This document shows, in pieces, positions 14,636-23,390 of a stretch of 64,000 bases of DNA. Position 1 is the first letter of the stretch. Each line of letters opens with the position of its first letter. The notes below the pieces were generated by a model. It did no database searches, was not told the origin of the DNA, and saw only the letters and a list, made by a program, of their open reading frames with translations. The translations under genes were made by a program, and so were the position numbers. This DNA is from Methanobacteriota archaeon (GTDB lineage Archaea; Methanobacteriota; Methanobacteria; Methanobacteriales; Methanobacteriaceae): the NCBI GenBank assembly GCA_023411115.1, contig JAEYPF010000021.1, positions 1-64,000 of the forward strand, given 5' to 3'.

Positions 14636-16438
14636 ATGAATGCATACGCATTAATTTCATTAATAGCATTTATGCTATGTTTTTTTCTTGGAAATTTTAT
14701 TTATTACAGAAATCCAAAAAGCCATTTAAATAAAATGGTTGGAATACTTTGTATACTCGTTGGATTTCTAGCTTTTGTAGAATTTGAGTACCGTCAAGCA
14801 TATTCATTTCAAAGTGCCTATTTATGGCTTAAAATAAGCACATTATGGCCCTTTGTACCTGCTATTCTTCTACATATATCACTTATTTTTACCAAAAAAA
14901 CAGAATTTCTTAAAAATAAATTCACTTATCTTTTGATATATTTACCTGCTTTAATCATTTCTGCTTTAGGCTTAACAACCAATTTGCTTATAAATGGTGC
15001 TTTAGATGAGTACTGGGGTTGGACATATACTTTTCCACAATATCCTATTTTATTTTATCTAATGAGTCTCTGGACAATTATTTGTGTACTTTTGGCAGGT
15101 TTTATATGTCTTTCATATTACCTAAATTCTAAAAAGATTAAAAAGCAGCAGTCTAAATATTTAATCGCTGGACTTTATTTACCCATGGTTATAAGCTTGG
15201 TAAGTGATATTGTCCTTCCAAACATGTCAATAAAAGTTCCTGAACTGACCATGACCATGTCAACAGCAGGAATAGCCCTTATCAGTTACGGACTTTGGAA
15301 ATATAGATTCCCTGCACTTACTCCTGCAGTAGCTGCCGATAACATTGTTTCTACCATGTCAAATTTTTTCTTTTTACTGGATGAAAGCATGGATATAATA
15401 AATGTTAATCAAGCTACAAGGGATCTTTTAGGGTTTTCTGATACCGAATTAATCGGTAAACCACTTCATATGGTTTTTGAGGAAGAAAAGAAATTTTTAT
15501 TTGAAGAAAAACTATACAAATCTGGTAAAAAATCAATAACTAACATCGAAACTGTTTTTAAGGCTAAAAATGGCCAATTAATCCCAGTGTTTTTGTCCAT
15601 CTCTTCAATTGAGGGTGATAATTCACAGATATTAGGAATCGTTTGTATTGGAAATGATATTACAGATATTAAAATAGCGGAAAATAAAATTAAAGCATCC
15701 CTTGAGGAAAAGGAACTATTGCTTCAAGAAATTCATCATCGTGTTAAAAATAATTTACAGATAATAAGTAGCCTGCTTAGTCTTCAATCTGGATATGTAA
15801 AAGATAAAGAATATCTTGGACTTTTTAAAGAAAGTCAAAGCAGGGTCAAATCAATGGCTTTCATTCATGAACAATTGTATCAGTCGTCCAATTTTACAAA
15901 TATTGAATTTGCAGGATACGTGCAAAATTTAATAAGTTATTTATTCCATTCTTACTCTATAGACCCTTCTCATGTGAACTTTAAGTTAAATATTGAAAAC
16001 GTTTCATTAGATATCAATACAGCCATTCCCTGCGGTTTAATTATTAATGAACTCGTGACAAATTCATTAAAATATGCATTTCCCAAGTTTGAAAATGAGA
16101 AAGTTTTAATTCCTGTAACTTACAGTTGCGGACCAGCAGATGAAACATCTTCCAGTCTAGCGGTTAAATCATCAGATAGCACAGTTACAAGCGTCGATAC
16201 CATTTCAAATGAAATATCTATATGTCTGCATTCTTATAAAGAAAACAAATTTATCCTAATTGTAAGTGATAATGGTATTGGACTGCCAGAAAACATTGAC
16301 TTTAGAAATACCAAATCTTTAGGATTACAATTAGTAACTAATCTGGTTAACCAGCTGGATGGCACTATAGAACTTGATAAAAATAATGGAACAAAGTTTA
16401 AAGTGTTATTTAATAAATTAGAATATAAAAAAAATTGA
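14636..16438 (+). CDS. membrane histidine kinase (7TM, PAS, HisKA_2, HATPase)
   Basis: A 600-residue sensor kinase. Residues 1-225 hold seven hydrophobic helices of the kind described as the histidine-kinase N-terminal 7TM region. A PAS domain follows (about 238-355; ends NDITDIKIAENK). The HisKA_2-type phosphorylation site is EIHHRVKNNLQ with His367. The ATPase domain has a conserved NELVTNSLKYAF (N box), DNGIGLP (G1) and LGLQLV (G2). An unusual Ser/Thr-rich insert (about 498-526, DETSSSLAVKSSDSTVTS) lies between the N and G1 boxes. It should sense a membrane or extracellular cue. No response regulator is adjacent. Confidence 0.87.
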   Translation: MNAYALISLIAFMLCFFLGNFIYYRNPKSHLNKMVGILCILVGFLAFVEFEYRQAYSFQSAYLWLKISTLWPFVPAILLHISLIFTKKTEFLKNKFTYLLIYLPALIISALGLTTNLLINGALDEYWGWTYTFPQYPILFYLMSLWTIICVLLAGFICLSYYLNSKKIKKQQSKYLIAGLYLPMVISLVSDIVLPNMSIKVPELTMTMSTAGIALISYGLWKYRFPALTPAVAADNIVSTMSNFFFLLDESMDIINVNQATRDLLGFSDTELIGKPLHMVFEEEKKFLFEEKLYKSGKKSITNIETVFKAKNGQLIPVFLSISSIEGDNSQILGIVCIGNDITDIKIAENKIKASLEEKELLLQEIHHRVKNNLQIISSLLSLQSGYVKDKEYLGLFKESQSRVKSMAFIHEQLYQSSNFTNIEFAGYVQNLISYLFHSYSIDPSHVNFKLNIENVSLDINTAIPCGLIINELVTNSLKYAFPKFENEKVLIPVTYSCGPADETSSSLAVKSSDSTVTSVDTISNEISICLHSYKENKFILIVSDNGIGLPENIDFRNTKSLGLQLVTNLVNQLDGTIELDKNNGTKFKVLFNKLEYKKN

Positions 16439-16803
16439 TTTAAATTTATTTATTTTTTTTACGCGAAAATATATCCAATGTACATCATGGGAATTTTATT
16501 ATTGTAAAATAACTTGAATGTTTTTTCATAATCCCAATTAATGCAAAATAGGAGTATAATGCCAAATAAATAAAATTAAATAGAAATTTTATTTAATAAA
16601 GTAAAATATAATGGATTTAAGTTAAAAATAAACTTATTATGGGATACTAATACTCTAAATACTTATCATTAGCTTTTTTACATAAAATATATATGTTAAC
16701 TTGAATATAAAATAAACCAGTTGATTTTAAAGGTATTTTTAAGGATTGTTAAGTTGAGAAAACCTCCGGTTTTTGAACCTAAAAATATGTATAAGGTGTA
16801 AAA
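16439..16803. other. AT-rich spacer with the fprA promoter and a leader hairpin
   Basis: No coding frame of note. AAAATATATATG near 16684-16695 is a good TATA box for fprA, placing transcription start near 16715. The leader carries the hairpin GAAAACC-TCC-GGTTTTT at 16758-16774 and an AAGGTG ribosome site at 16793-16798. Confidence 0.45.
16758..16774 (+). promoter_or_regulatory. three-base-loop hairpin in the fprA leader
   Basis: AAAACC-TCC-GGTTTT with a further pair on each side lies about 20 bases before the ribosome site of fprA. It has the same stem size and three-base loop as the intergenic hairpin clusters, but stands alone. It could affect translation of the oxygen-defence enzyme or be a stray member of the repeat family. 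Confidence 0.4.
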
Positions 16804-18027
16804 ATGAAGGCTAATGCAGTAAAAATTAAAGATGGCATTTACTGGGTAGGTGTCATGGATTGGGATTTGAGAAGCTATCACGGATATACTTTAAATGGAA
16901 CAACATATAACGCTTATTTGGTATTTGGAGCAGATAAAACCGTATTAATTGATAATACGTACCCTGGAACAGCCTCAGGAATGTGGGGCAGAATTGAGGA
17001 TGCTTGCGCAAAAGAAGGAAAAGATTTCAAAATAGATATTATAATTCAAAACCATGTAGAAAAGGATCACAGCGGTGCTTTACCTGAAATACATAAAAAA
17101 TTCCCTGATGCACCAGTATATTGTACACAAAAAGCATTAGAAGGACTTAAAAGACATTATTCTCTTGAAAATGTTGATTTCAAAGTTGTCCAAACTGGAG
17201 ATGAACTGGATATTGGAGGTAAAAAATTAACTTTCCTTCAAGCTCCACTGCTTCACTGGCCTGACAGTATGTTCACACTTCTTGCAGATGATGGTATATT
17301 GTTTTCAAATGATGCCTTTGGACAGCATTTATGTTTTAGACAGAGAATGGATAATGAAATCCCTGACTTTATATTAATGGATGCTGCAAAGAAATTCTAT
17401 GCCAATTTACTTACACCTCTATCTCCACTGATACTTAGAAAATTTAAGGAAGTTGAAGATCTGGCATTACTGGATAAAATCGAAATAATTGCCCCTTCAC
17501 ATGGACAGATCTGGACCGATCCAATGAAAATCATTGAAGCTTACAGCAACTGGGCTACAGGCAAATGCAGAAACAAGATAACCATAATTTATGATACAAT
17601 GCATGGCTCAACACAGAAAATGGCCCATGCATTTGCAGAGGGGATAATGAGTGAAGATGTTGATGTGTTCACATATTTTTTACATGAAGATGAACGCAGC
17701 GAAATCATAAAAGATATTTTAGACAGTAAAGCCGTCTTATTTGGGATTCCTACCATATTCAACAAGCCATATCCAAGTATTGGTGACTTAATGTACTATC
17801 TTGAAGGCCTAAGGTTTGATAGAACAGGACTAAAAAAATTAGCCCTTGTCTTTGGCTCCTATGGATGGGCAGGAGGGGGCATCCGAAAAATAGCAGATGA
17901 TCTTGAAAAAAATGGATTTGAAATTTTCGATAGATATGAAGTAAATTATGTCCCAGAAAAAGAAGAATTAGATAAATGCTATGAGATGGGTAAAAATTTA
18001 GCCGTAGAAATCAAAAAAATTGGCTAA
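16804..18027 (+). CDS. fprA: F420H2 oxidase (flavodiiron protein) FprA
   Basis: A 407-residue flavodiiron protein. The beta-lactamase-like N-terminal half has the di-iron ligands in NHVEKDHSG (His84, Glu86, Asp88, His89), then HWPDSM, NDAFGQH and APSHGQIW. The C-terminal half is a flavodoxin domain (about 255-405) with the FMN loop [13 protein letters not shown] and GSYGWAGGG. In methanogens this enzyme reduces O2 to water with reduced F420 and protects against oxygen. The length is typical. Start chosen by AAGGTG six bases upstream. Single-gene unit, followed by a hairpin and T tract. Confidence 0.95.
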   Translation: MKANAVKIKDGIYWVGVMDWDLRSYHGYTLNGTTYNAYLVFGADKTVLIDNTYPGTASGMWGRIEDACAKEGKDFKIDIIIQNHVEKDHSGALPEIHKKFPDAPVYCTQKALEGLKRHYSLENVDFKVVQTGDELDIGGKKLTFLQAPLLHWPDSMFTLLADDGILFSNDAFGQHLCFRQRMDNEIPDFILMDAAKKFYANLLTPLSPLILRKFKEVEDLALLDKIEIIAPSHGQIWTDPMKIIEAYSNWATGKCRNKITIIYDTMHGSTQKMAHAFAEGIMSEDVDVFTYFLHEDERSEIIKDILDSKAVLFGIPTIFNKPYPSIGDLMYYLEGLRFDRTGLKKLALVFGSYGWAGGGIRKIADDLEKNGFEIFDRYEVNYVPEKEELDKCYEMGKNLAVEIKKIG

Positions 18028-18043
18028 ATTCTTTAATTTTTAA

Positions 18044-18075
18044 ATCCGAACGGATATTTAACTATTTTTTTACTA
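18044..18075 (+). terminator. hairpin plus T tract after fprA
   Basis: ATCCG-AA-CGGAT (18044-18055) is followed by a T-rich run ending in ctatttttttactatttt. It lies 17 bases after the fprA stop in the convergent gap with the ZIP transporter gene, and so most likely ends fprA transcription. Archaeal termination mainly needs the T tract; the hairpin may add to it. Confidence 0.5.
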
Positions 18076-18094
18076 TTTTAAATACTGATACAGT

Positions 18095-18850
18095 TCAACC
18101 AATTTTTGAAAGAACAAATGAAAGGATGAAACCCAAAACTGTAATTAAACCTGCAAGATCATGAGTTTCTGAAAATGCTTCAGGAATCATGGTATCTACA
18201 AGCATTGCAAGAATTCCACCAGCTGCAAGTGCAAGAGTTAATGAGTTTATACTATCCGGAAGCTGGCTGAATACAGCATATCCAGCAAGAGAAGCAGCCC
18301 CACTTACAGCAACAATAAGAAGCCACATTCCAAATATTGAGCGAAAATTCCATCCTGCATCTTTAATACCTGCTGTACTCGATAAACCTTCAGGTATATT
18401 GGATATGAATATTGCAACGACAGTAGCAACACTTACTGCCCCACCACTAATTATAGTAATCCCTATGGCGATTGATTCAGGGATGCCGTCTATTACAGAG
18501 CCTACAGCTATAGATAAACTGTTGCTTTCTGAAGTAGCATTTGAGTTTATTTTTCTGGAACGTTTACGGTGTTTAGCTCCTTTACGTGCCAGATAAATAT
18601 TTATAGTCGTAAAAATTAAGGCACCTAAAATAAAGCCTGTAACCATATTAGAAAATCCACCCAGTGTAAATGCTTCTTCCATCAATTCTAAGGAAATTGC
18701 AGAAAGCAGCACTCCAGCACCAAAAGCCATTACTGAAGCAACAATACGCTGAGGTATTTTAAAAAAATATGCAAACAATGCACCAATTAAAAGAGCCGAT
18801 CCTGCTATTAAACCCCATAATCCAGCCATAATCCATTCAGGTATCATCAT
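18095..18850 (-). CDS. ZIP-family metal transporter
   Basis: About 251 residues with eight membrane helices. The metal-binding helices carry DGIPESIAIG and ISNIPEGLSSTAG, the hallmark of ZIP transporters, and there is a short basic loop (KGAKHRKRSRK) after helix 3. ZIP proteins move zinc, iron or other divalent cations into the cytoplasm. An upstream ATG at 18898 would add 16 residues, but the tandem ATGs at 18850/18847 have a GTGAT-like site just before them and start directly ahead of helix 1 (MMIPEWIMAGLW), so they are preferred. Metal specificity is unknown. Confidence 0.85.
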   Translation of the reverse strand: MMIPEWIMAGLWGLIAGSALLIGALFAYFFKIPQRIVASVMAFGAGVLLSAISLELMEEAFTLGGFSNMVTGFILGALIFTTINIYLARKGAKHRKRSRKINSNATSESNSLSIAVGSVIDGIPESIAIGITIISGGAVSVATVVAIFISNIPEGLSSTAGIKDAGWNFRSIFGMWLLIVAVSGAASLAGYAVFSQLPDSINSLTLALAAGGILAMLVDTMIPEAFSETHDLAGLITVLGFILSFVLSKIG

Positions 18851-18943
18851 ATCACTTCTGTATTGAATTATGGGGCTTTGAATTAATATACTTTTCATTT
18901 AACTAGATCACAGAATAAAAATTGAATAAATCAGCGGTTATGA

Positions 18944-19387
18944 TTATACCTCATTAATTGAATCATTCAGCTTTTTCATCATGTGCCCAATTCCTTTGCA
19001 CTGAGTTAAGGGGTTATAAACCTCTTTTTCATTGAATAATTTCCTTATAATGGTTGTATAATACTTCCCTCCAAGGATAATTATTCTTTCATATTTATCC
19101 AGTCTCCTTGATTTTATCTGTAAAGAAAGCTCATCCAGTGTTATTGGACTTGAAGCTTTATCATGAAAACATTGGTTATATGGTCCTTGAACAACCTCAT
19201 CATGATATAAAAATCCATATTTGGCTGACAGAATACACCATGAATCCTGATGGAATCTTTTGGCATATTCTATAGATTTTCTGGTAAATAAACCAGTATA
19301 CAAATTTTCTGCTTTTACGGGCCCTGCTTCTGGATTTTCGTCATATATTTTCTTCTTCCCACATGCAACTATACACAATGATCTCAT
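18944..19387 (-). CDS. DUF6884-like protein
   Basis: A 147-residue cytoplasmic protein. CGKKK near the N-terminus, AENLYTGLFTRKSIEYAK, CILSAKYGFLYHDEVVQGPYN and IIILGGKYYTTIIRKLF resemble the family catalogued as DUF6884. That family is related to domains seen beside tRNA-modifying enzymes, but its biochemical role is not established. The family name is from memory of the motif pattern and could be wrong. Single gene with no informative neighbours. Confidence 0.65.
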   Translation of the reverse strand: MRSLCIVACGKKKIYDENPEAGPVKAENLYTGLFTRKSIEYAKRFHQDSWCILSAKYGFLYHDEVVQGPYNQCFHDKASSPITLDELSLQIKSRRLDKYERIIILGGKYYTTIIRKLFNEKEVYNPLTQCKGIGHMMKKLNDSINEV

Positions 19388-19521
19388 AAATTACCGTTGT
19401 AAAATTAAGTAATTAAATTTATCATGATATAATAAGGTGAAATTAGAACATTATTAATCGATAAATTGTATTAATTTAAAGGACATAATATATAGTAAAG
19501 AAGCTTGTCAGGGAAAATACT

Positions 19522-19965
19522 ATGAAATGTGAAGAAAATATAGAAATAGAAGTTAAGGACATGCTTAAAAAATATGCAAAAGCATATGCAGACAAAGATA
19601 TCGATGCTATGATGGATCTGTTTTTAGATGATCCAGATATTGTAGCGATAGGTACAGGCACTGATGAATGGGTCCATGGCCGTGAAGAGCTTAAAGAAGG
19701 ATTTGAACGTGATTTTACCCAGGCTGATAATATTCAGATTAAATTTGAAAAGATCACTATTCAATATGCAGGTAATGTAGCATGGTTATCAGCGTTGATG
19801 ACAATGTATGCCGTGGTTTCAGGAAAAGAGGTGTTAATTTCAGGGCGATTAAGTATGGTTCTTGAAAATAAAGATAATAAATGGTTATTTACACATCTAC
19901 ATTTTTCATTACCTGCAAACCAACAGGAAGTAGGGCATTCATTTCCAGAATGGATTATAAGCTAA
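19522..19965 (+). CDS. SnoaL-like (NTF2-fold) protein
   Basis: A 147-residue protein. The pattern LKKYAKAYADKDIDAMMDLF, then HGREELKEGFERDF, a central VAWLSALMTMYAV strand and the final KWLFTHLHFSLP matches the SnoaL/DUF4440 type of NTF2 fold. Such proteins form a cone-shaped pocket and act as isomerases, hydrolases or simple ligand binders. No catalytic residues can be assigned, so the function is open. The tail (QQEVGHSFPEW) is common in SnoaL_3 members. Confidence 0.75.
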   Translation: MKCEENIEIEVKDMLKKYAKAYADKDIDAMMDLFLDDPDIVAIGTGTDEWVHGREELKEGFERDFTQADNIQIKFEKITIQYAGNVAWLSALMTMYAVVSGKEVLISGRLSMVLENKDNKWLFTHLHFSLPANQQEVGHSFPEWIIS

Positions 19966-20033
19966 TTATTCTTATTTTATTTGGCCTTTAAATTCTCTTT
20001 CGGACCATATTTCTCGCAACGAAAGTTACGAGT

Positions 20034-20062
20034 TTACAAATCTATTTTTTATAGATTTGTAA
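20034..20062. terminator. long hairpin in the convergent gap, overlapping a stop codon
   Basis: TTACAAATCTAT-TTTTT-ATAGATTTGTAA: 12-base perfect arms and a five-base loop. The loop side contains the stop codon of the minus-strand phosphodiesterase gene (20042-20044). Placed between two convergent genes, it can act as a terminator in both directions. A weaker CGCAAC-GAAA-GTTACG pair lies just before it (20014-20029). Confidence 0.55.
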
Positions 20063-22129
20063 TTCATCTAAATTATTCTTTAAAACATAGTGGAGTTTTT
20101 CGGCCCCAATTATCTTTTCTTCTCCCAGATCCCATTTAGATGGACACATGATGAATGGTCTGCACTGTCCGCCGCCCAATCCTCCATGACTTCCTATTAA
20201 CTCTTCAAATGCAGCCACTTCATCATTTTCATAGGTACTGTTTACCAGAATATCGGGTACGTATTTAAAGCTGTCAGTGCGTCTTAAATGATCTGCAGCA
20301 TTTTCACCGAAACCTTTAAGGGGGTTTTCACCTTCTATTTCATCTTTATCCAGGTAATTTATACCTTCTGCACCTATTGCTAAAGCCCCGTACTCTTTGG
20401 AGCGGACCATGACAAAACCAATTCCTTCATGCTGCACTAAACCTGGAATCAATTTAGGAAAAGCATATTTAATTTCTTCATAGCTTAAACGCTGCTTATA
20501 ATCTGTAAAATAAATTAATCCCAGATTTCCAGAAGCTAGCACAATTATATTGGCTTCTTCGGCAGATTTAGGTATTTCAGGTGATATTTTAACTTTTTCT
20601 TTTTTTATATCTTTCAGTAACCCTTTTTTAATAAAATATCTTTTATTAGCTTCTTTAAATTCATTGTAGCTGAACTTTATAGTTTTTCCCCAGGCATAGT
20701 CAATTTTATCATTAATATAACTTTGAGTATCTTCTATGGGTCTGCTGAAAGGCTGTCCCCAGTGATCTTCATTAGATGAGAGTATACTGTAAATTTTTTG
20801 ATTTTCAGGAAGCAGCCTACGTACCAATGTTTCTAAAGTGTATCCATAACGCTGTTTAAATGTGGCACCGTTGGTTTGGCCATGATCTGAAAGAATTACA
20901 TGAACATAATCCCTTGATGCGAATTTACATGCACTTTCAATCCTCTTAAACTGTTTATCTAATTGCCTGAGAACCACAAAAACATCTCTATCTTCTATTC
21001 CATTATGATGAGCAATTTCATCATAGCCGTAATACGTAGCATATAACACATCAGCATGTCCTGCTATAGCATCACCCACAATACTTAAGGTTGTAACCTC
21101 ACGCATAAACACATTAGCCCCTGCACGTACAAATAAATAAATAAAACCTTTTTTAAGCCGTGGATGGACATTTTTTACCCTTTGTCTAATGCGAGAGAAG
21201 ATTTCCAGAACTAAATCCCATAAAAATAGAGCTATTGTTCGGGGGAAATTTTCAGGATTGGCGTAGAAATAGTACCATGATTTATTGTAAAATTTTTTAA
21301 GGTCTGTAAGCTTGCTGTAGGTAAAAATAACATCTTCAGCATCCCCTGAAAATAGATTAGAACGACTTGCACCATTAACTGCTAGTAAACCCTTACCATT
21401 AGAAATCCTTCCTTCAAGTAGTGGAGCATCACTGGCACCATTTGAAGCAACGATTTTATTACCATTTTCCTTTTCAACCCATCGAAAGGCAGGCATATTA
21501 CTATTATTACCATGCAAAATTCCTGCTTGAGATGCTCCTGTCTGGCTAGAGAGGTCAGGCTCCCATTCACTTATTTTATAAGAATTCTGCTCTAATAATC
21601 TATTTAAAGTTGGCATTTTCCCTTTTTTTAGGGCTTCCTCAAGTATAGATACAGATAGGCCATCAATTTCGGTAAATATCACACCAGGTTTATTGTTTTC
21701 ATGATTTTCGCTTTTTTCTATTCTCCTTCTTAAAACTGATCTAAAATAAGATGCATCATCATCAATAGTTAATAAGGCAGATACTACAGTAGTAACGGCT
21801 GCCATGACTATGGGAGTAGTTATATATGCTAAACCCGTTATGGTAAAGCCTTCAACAATTTGACTTGTTAACCAGAGTATAAAAGCATTTAAAACAAGAA
21901 GTCCAACACCAAAAGTAGCTACAAGAAAAGGTAAAGTGTAACGAGTTAACACCGGCCATAAAACGGCATTTAAAATCCCTATAACAGCAACAACTACAAA
22001 TGCAGTTTCTACGCTGTTAATAGTAATTCCTGCATCGAGCCATGCTATTAGTAATAGACCTAAAACGCCAGCTATCCACAGTACAATACTCCTGCCTATA
22101 AATACTTTCATTGATATTTCACTATTCAT
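20042..22129 (-). CDS. membrane-anchored alkaline-phosphatase-like phosphodiesterase with holin-like 4TM domain
   Basis: A 695-residue protein. Residues 1-130 hold four hydrophobic helices of the kind found in the 4TM phage-holin-like domain (Phage_holin_4_2). Residues about 150-690 form an alkaline-phosphatase-superfamily domain of the type I phosphodiesterase/nucleotide pyrophosphatase kind. EIDGLSVSIL carries the first metal Asp, SSQTGASQAG the nucleophile region, and SDHGQTNG a later metal site. This fusion is widespread, and probably acts on a phosphodiester at the membrane such as a lipid or polymer headgroup. It follows the metallophosphoesterase gene by 10 bases, so the two form an operon. 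Confidence 0.85.
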   Translation of the reverse strand: MNSEISMKVFIGRSIVLWIAGVLGLLLIAWLDAGITINSVETAFVVVAVIGILNAVLWPVLTRYTLPFLVATFGVGLLVLNAFILWLTSQIVEGFTITGLAYITTPIVMAAVTTVVSALLTIDDDASYFRSVLRRRIEKSENHENNKPGVIFTEIDGLSVSILEEALKKGKMPTLNRLLEQNSYKISEWEPDLSSQTGASQAGILHGNNSNMPAFRWVEKENGNKIVASNGASDAPLLEGRISNGKGLLAVNGASRSNLFSGDAEDVIFTYSKLTDLKKFYNKSWYYFYANPENFPRTIALFLWDLVLEIFSRIRQRVKNVHPRLKKGFIYLFVRAGANVFMREVTTLSIVGDAIAGHADVLYATYYGYDEIAHHNGIEDRDVFVVLRQLDKQFKRIESACKFASRDYVHVILSDHGQTNGATFKQRYGYTLETLVRRLLPENQKIYSILSSNEDHWGQPFSRPIEDTQSYINDKIDYAWGKTIKFSYNEFKEANKRYFIKKGLLKDIKKEKVKISPEIPKSAEEANIIVLASGNLGLIYFTDYKQRLSYEEIKYAFPKLIPGLVQHEGIGFVMVRSKEYGALAIGAEGINYLDKDEIEGENPLKGFGENAADHLRRTDSFKYVPDILVNSTYENDEVAAFEELIGSHGGLGGGQCRPFIMCPSKWDLGEEKIIGAEKLHYVLKNNLDELQIYKK

Positions 22130-22139
22130 TGTTAAAACT

Positions 22140-22931
22140 CTATTGTTGGCTTTTCAAGTTAAAAACTGTAATTTCAGGAGGGCAGTTAATCCTGAGCCAG
22201 AATACATTCGTTCCAAGCCCGCGATTGGTATATTGAACCATATCACCTACCTGATATCTACCAATTGGATATTTTAAGAAGTGCGGTCCCCTTATAAATG
22301 TCCCAATACCAGGTATCATAAACTGTCCGCCATGTGAGTGGCCTGAAATTTGTAAACTAAACCTTCCTGTTGTTGCGCTGATATCAGCAAAATCAGGCTC
22401 ATGTGCAAGCAGTATTGCAGGCCCTGAAGAAGGTAACTTATCCATAACCAGATCCAAGCGGTGTTTATTTAACATAACACTATCTACACCCGCCATATGT
22501 AATACAGCATCTCCACGTCTTAAAGTATAAACATTGTTGCTTACATCAATTATATCACTCTTTCTTAGCACATTACGTATTTTATCTGCCCCATTCCAGT
22601 GATCATGATTTCCAAGGACGGCAATAGATATGTCCTTTGGCTTTAGCGTTTTCAAGCATGAAGTTAAATCTTCGATGAGATGGTCAATGGCATAAGATAC
22701 AAAATCACCAGTTATGGCTACCATATCTGGATTTTGTTGATTAACGAGATCTATAACTCCTTTTAATCTATCTGTTGATATCCACTGACCTAAATGGATA
22801 TCAGTAATATGTACAATGCGATAACCCTCAAAAGAAGGGTCAAGCTCTGGAATAGTAATGTCAACGGGCACAATTTCAAAATGACCTGAGTCAAATTCAT
22901 GCATTCCCATCTTTTCCATAGACTTAGACAT
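22140..22931 (-). CDS. YaeI-type metallophosphoesterase
   Basis: A 263-residue calcineurin-like phosphoesterase. The metal ligands are all present: HITDIHLGQ, ITGDFVS, GNHDHW, LAHEPDF and GHSHGGQ. The family includes enzymes acting on membrane-linked phosphodiesters such as UDP-diacylglucosamine-like compounds. No signal peptide or membrane helix is visible here, though the N-terminus (HFEIVPVDITIPEL) resembles YaeI homologues that follow a helix. It is first in a two-gene operon with the membrane phosphodiesterase, suggesting both work on envelope phosphodiesters. Confidence 0.85.
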   Translation of the reverse strand: MSKSMEKMGMHEFDSGHFEIVPVDITIPELDPSFEGYRIVHITDIHLGQWISTDRLKGVIDLVNQQNPDMVAITGDFVSYAIDHLIEDLTSCLKTLKPKDISIAVLGNHDHWNGADKIRNVLRKSDIIDVSNNVYTLRRGDAVLHMAGVDSVMLNKHRLDLVMDKLPSSGPAILLAHEPDFADISATTGRFSLQISGHSHGGQFMIPGIGTFIRGPHFLKYPIGRYQVGDMVQYTNRGLGTNVFWLRINCPPEITVFNLKSQQ

Positions 22932-23096
22932 TGCTAATTGTAGTTTTTGCCTTATTCTAAAGCTCTTTAAGTCATTTGAAGTTGTTTCCTTTATTATATT
23001 AATATCCCCTGAAAGTAAATATATATAATAATATCAATATATGGATTATACAGTTAATATAGATAATCAAATTCTGATTATAAATTCATAAATTTG

Positions 23097-23372
23097 TTAA
23101 TCTTCCAAAATACTGGTTAAATACGCCCACATTTCAATTTCTTCCCTTGCAATATAATCTTCAGTACGATATCTGGATTCTTCACTCTCAAATGGATAAT
23201 GTTTTTCATCAAAACGCATAGTTAAATATAAATTTCCTGATTTACAGGATAATTCTTCTTCTACACGGCTTTTAAGCTTATTTATTGATTCTTTATTGAT
23301 ATCAGTTATTTTATAAGTAACATAGTACGTGGAATCTTCTAAAATTCCATAATTAACAATTTTAACTTTCAT
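23097..23372 (-). CDS. small hypothetical protein, third gene of the HIT operon
   Basis: A 91-residue acidic protein with no recognised domain. The first half is beta-rich (VKIVNYGILEDSTYYVTYKITD) and the second is mixed (LYLTMRFDEKHYPFE, then an acidic helix EEIEMWAYLTSILED). It has a GGAG site and follows the MetX-like hydrolase gene by 18 bases, with a short-hairpin pair lying across the end of that gene. Confidence 0.6.
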   Translation of the reverse strand: MKVKIVNYGILEDSTYYVTYKITDINKESINKLKSRVEEELSCKSGNLYLTMRFDEKHYPFESEESRYRTEDYIAREEIEMWAYLTSILED

Positions 23373-23390
23373 TCTATCTCCAACATTACC

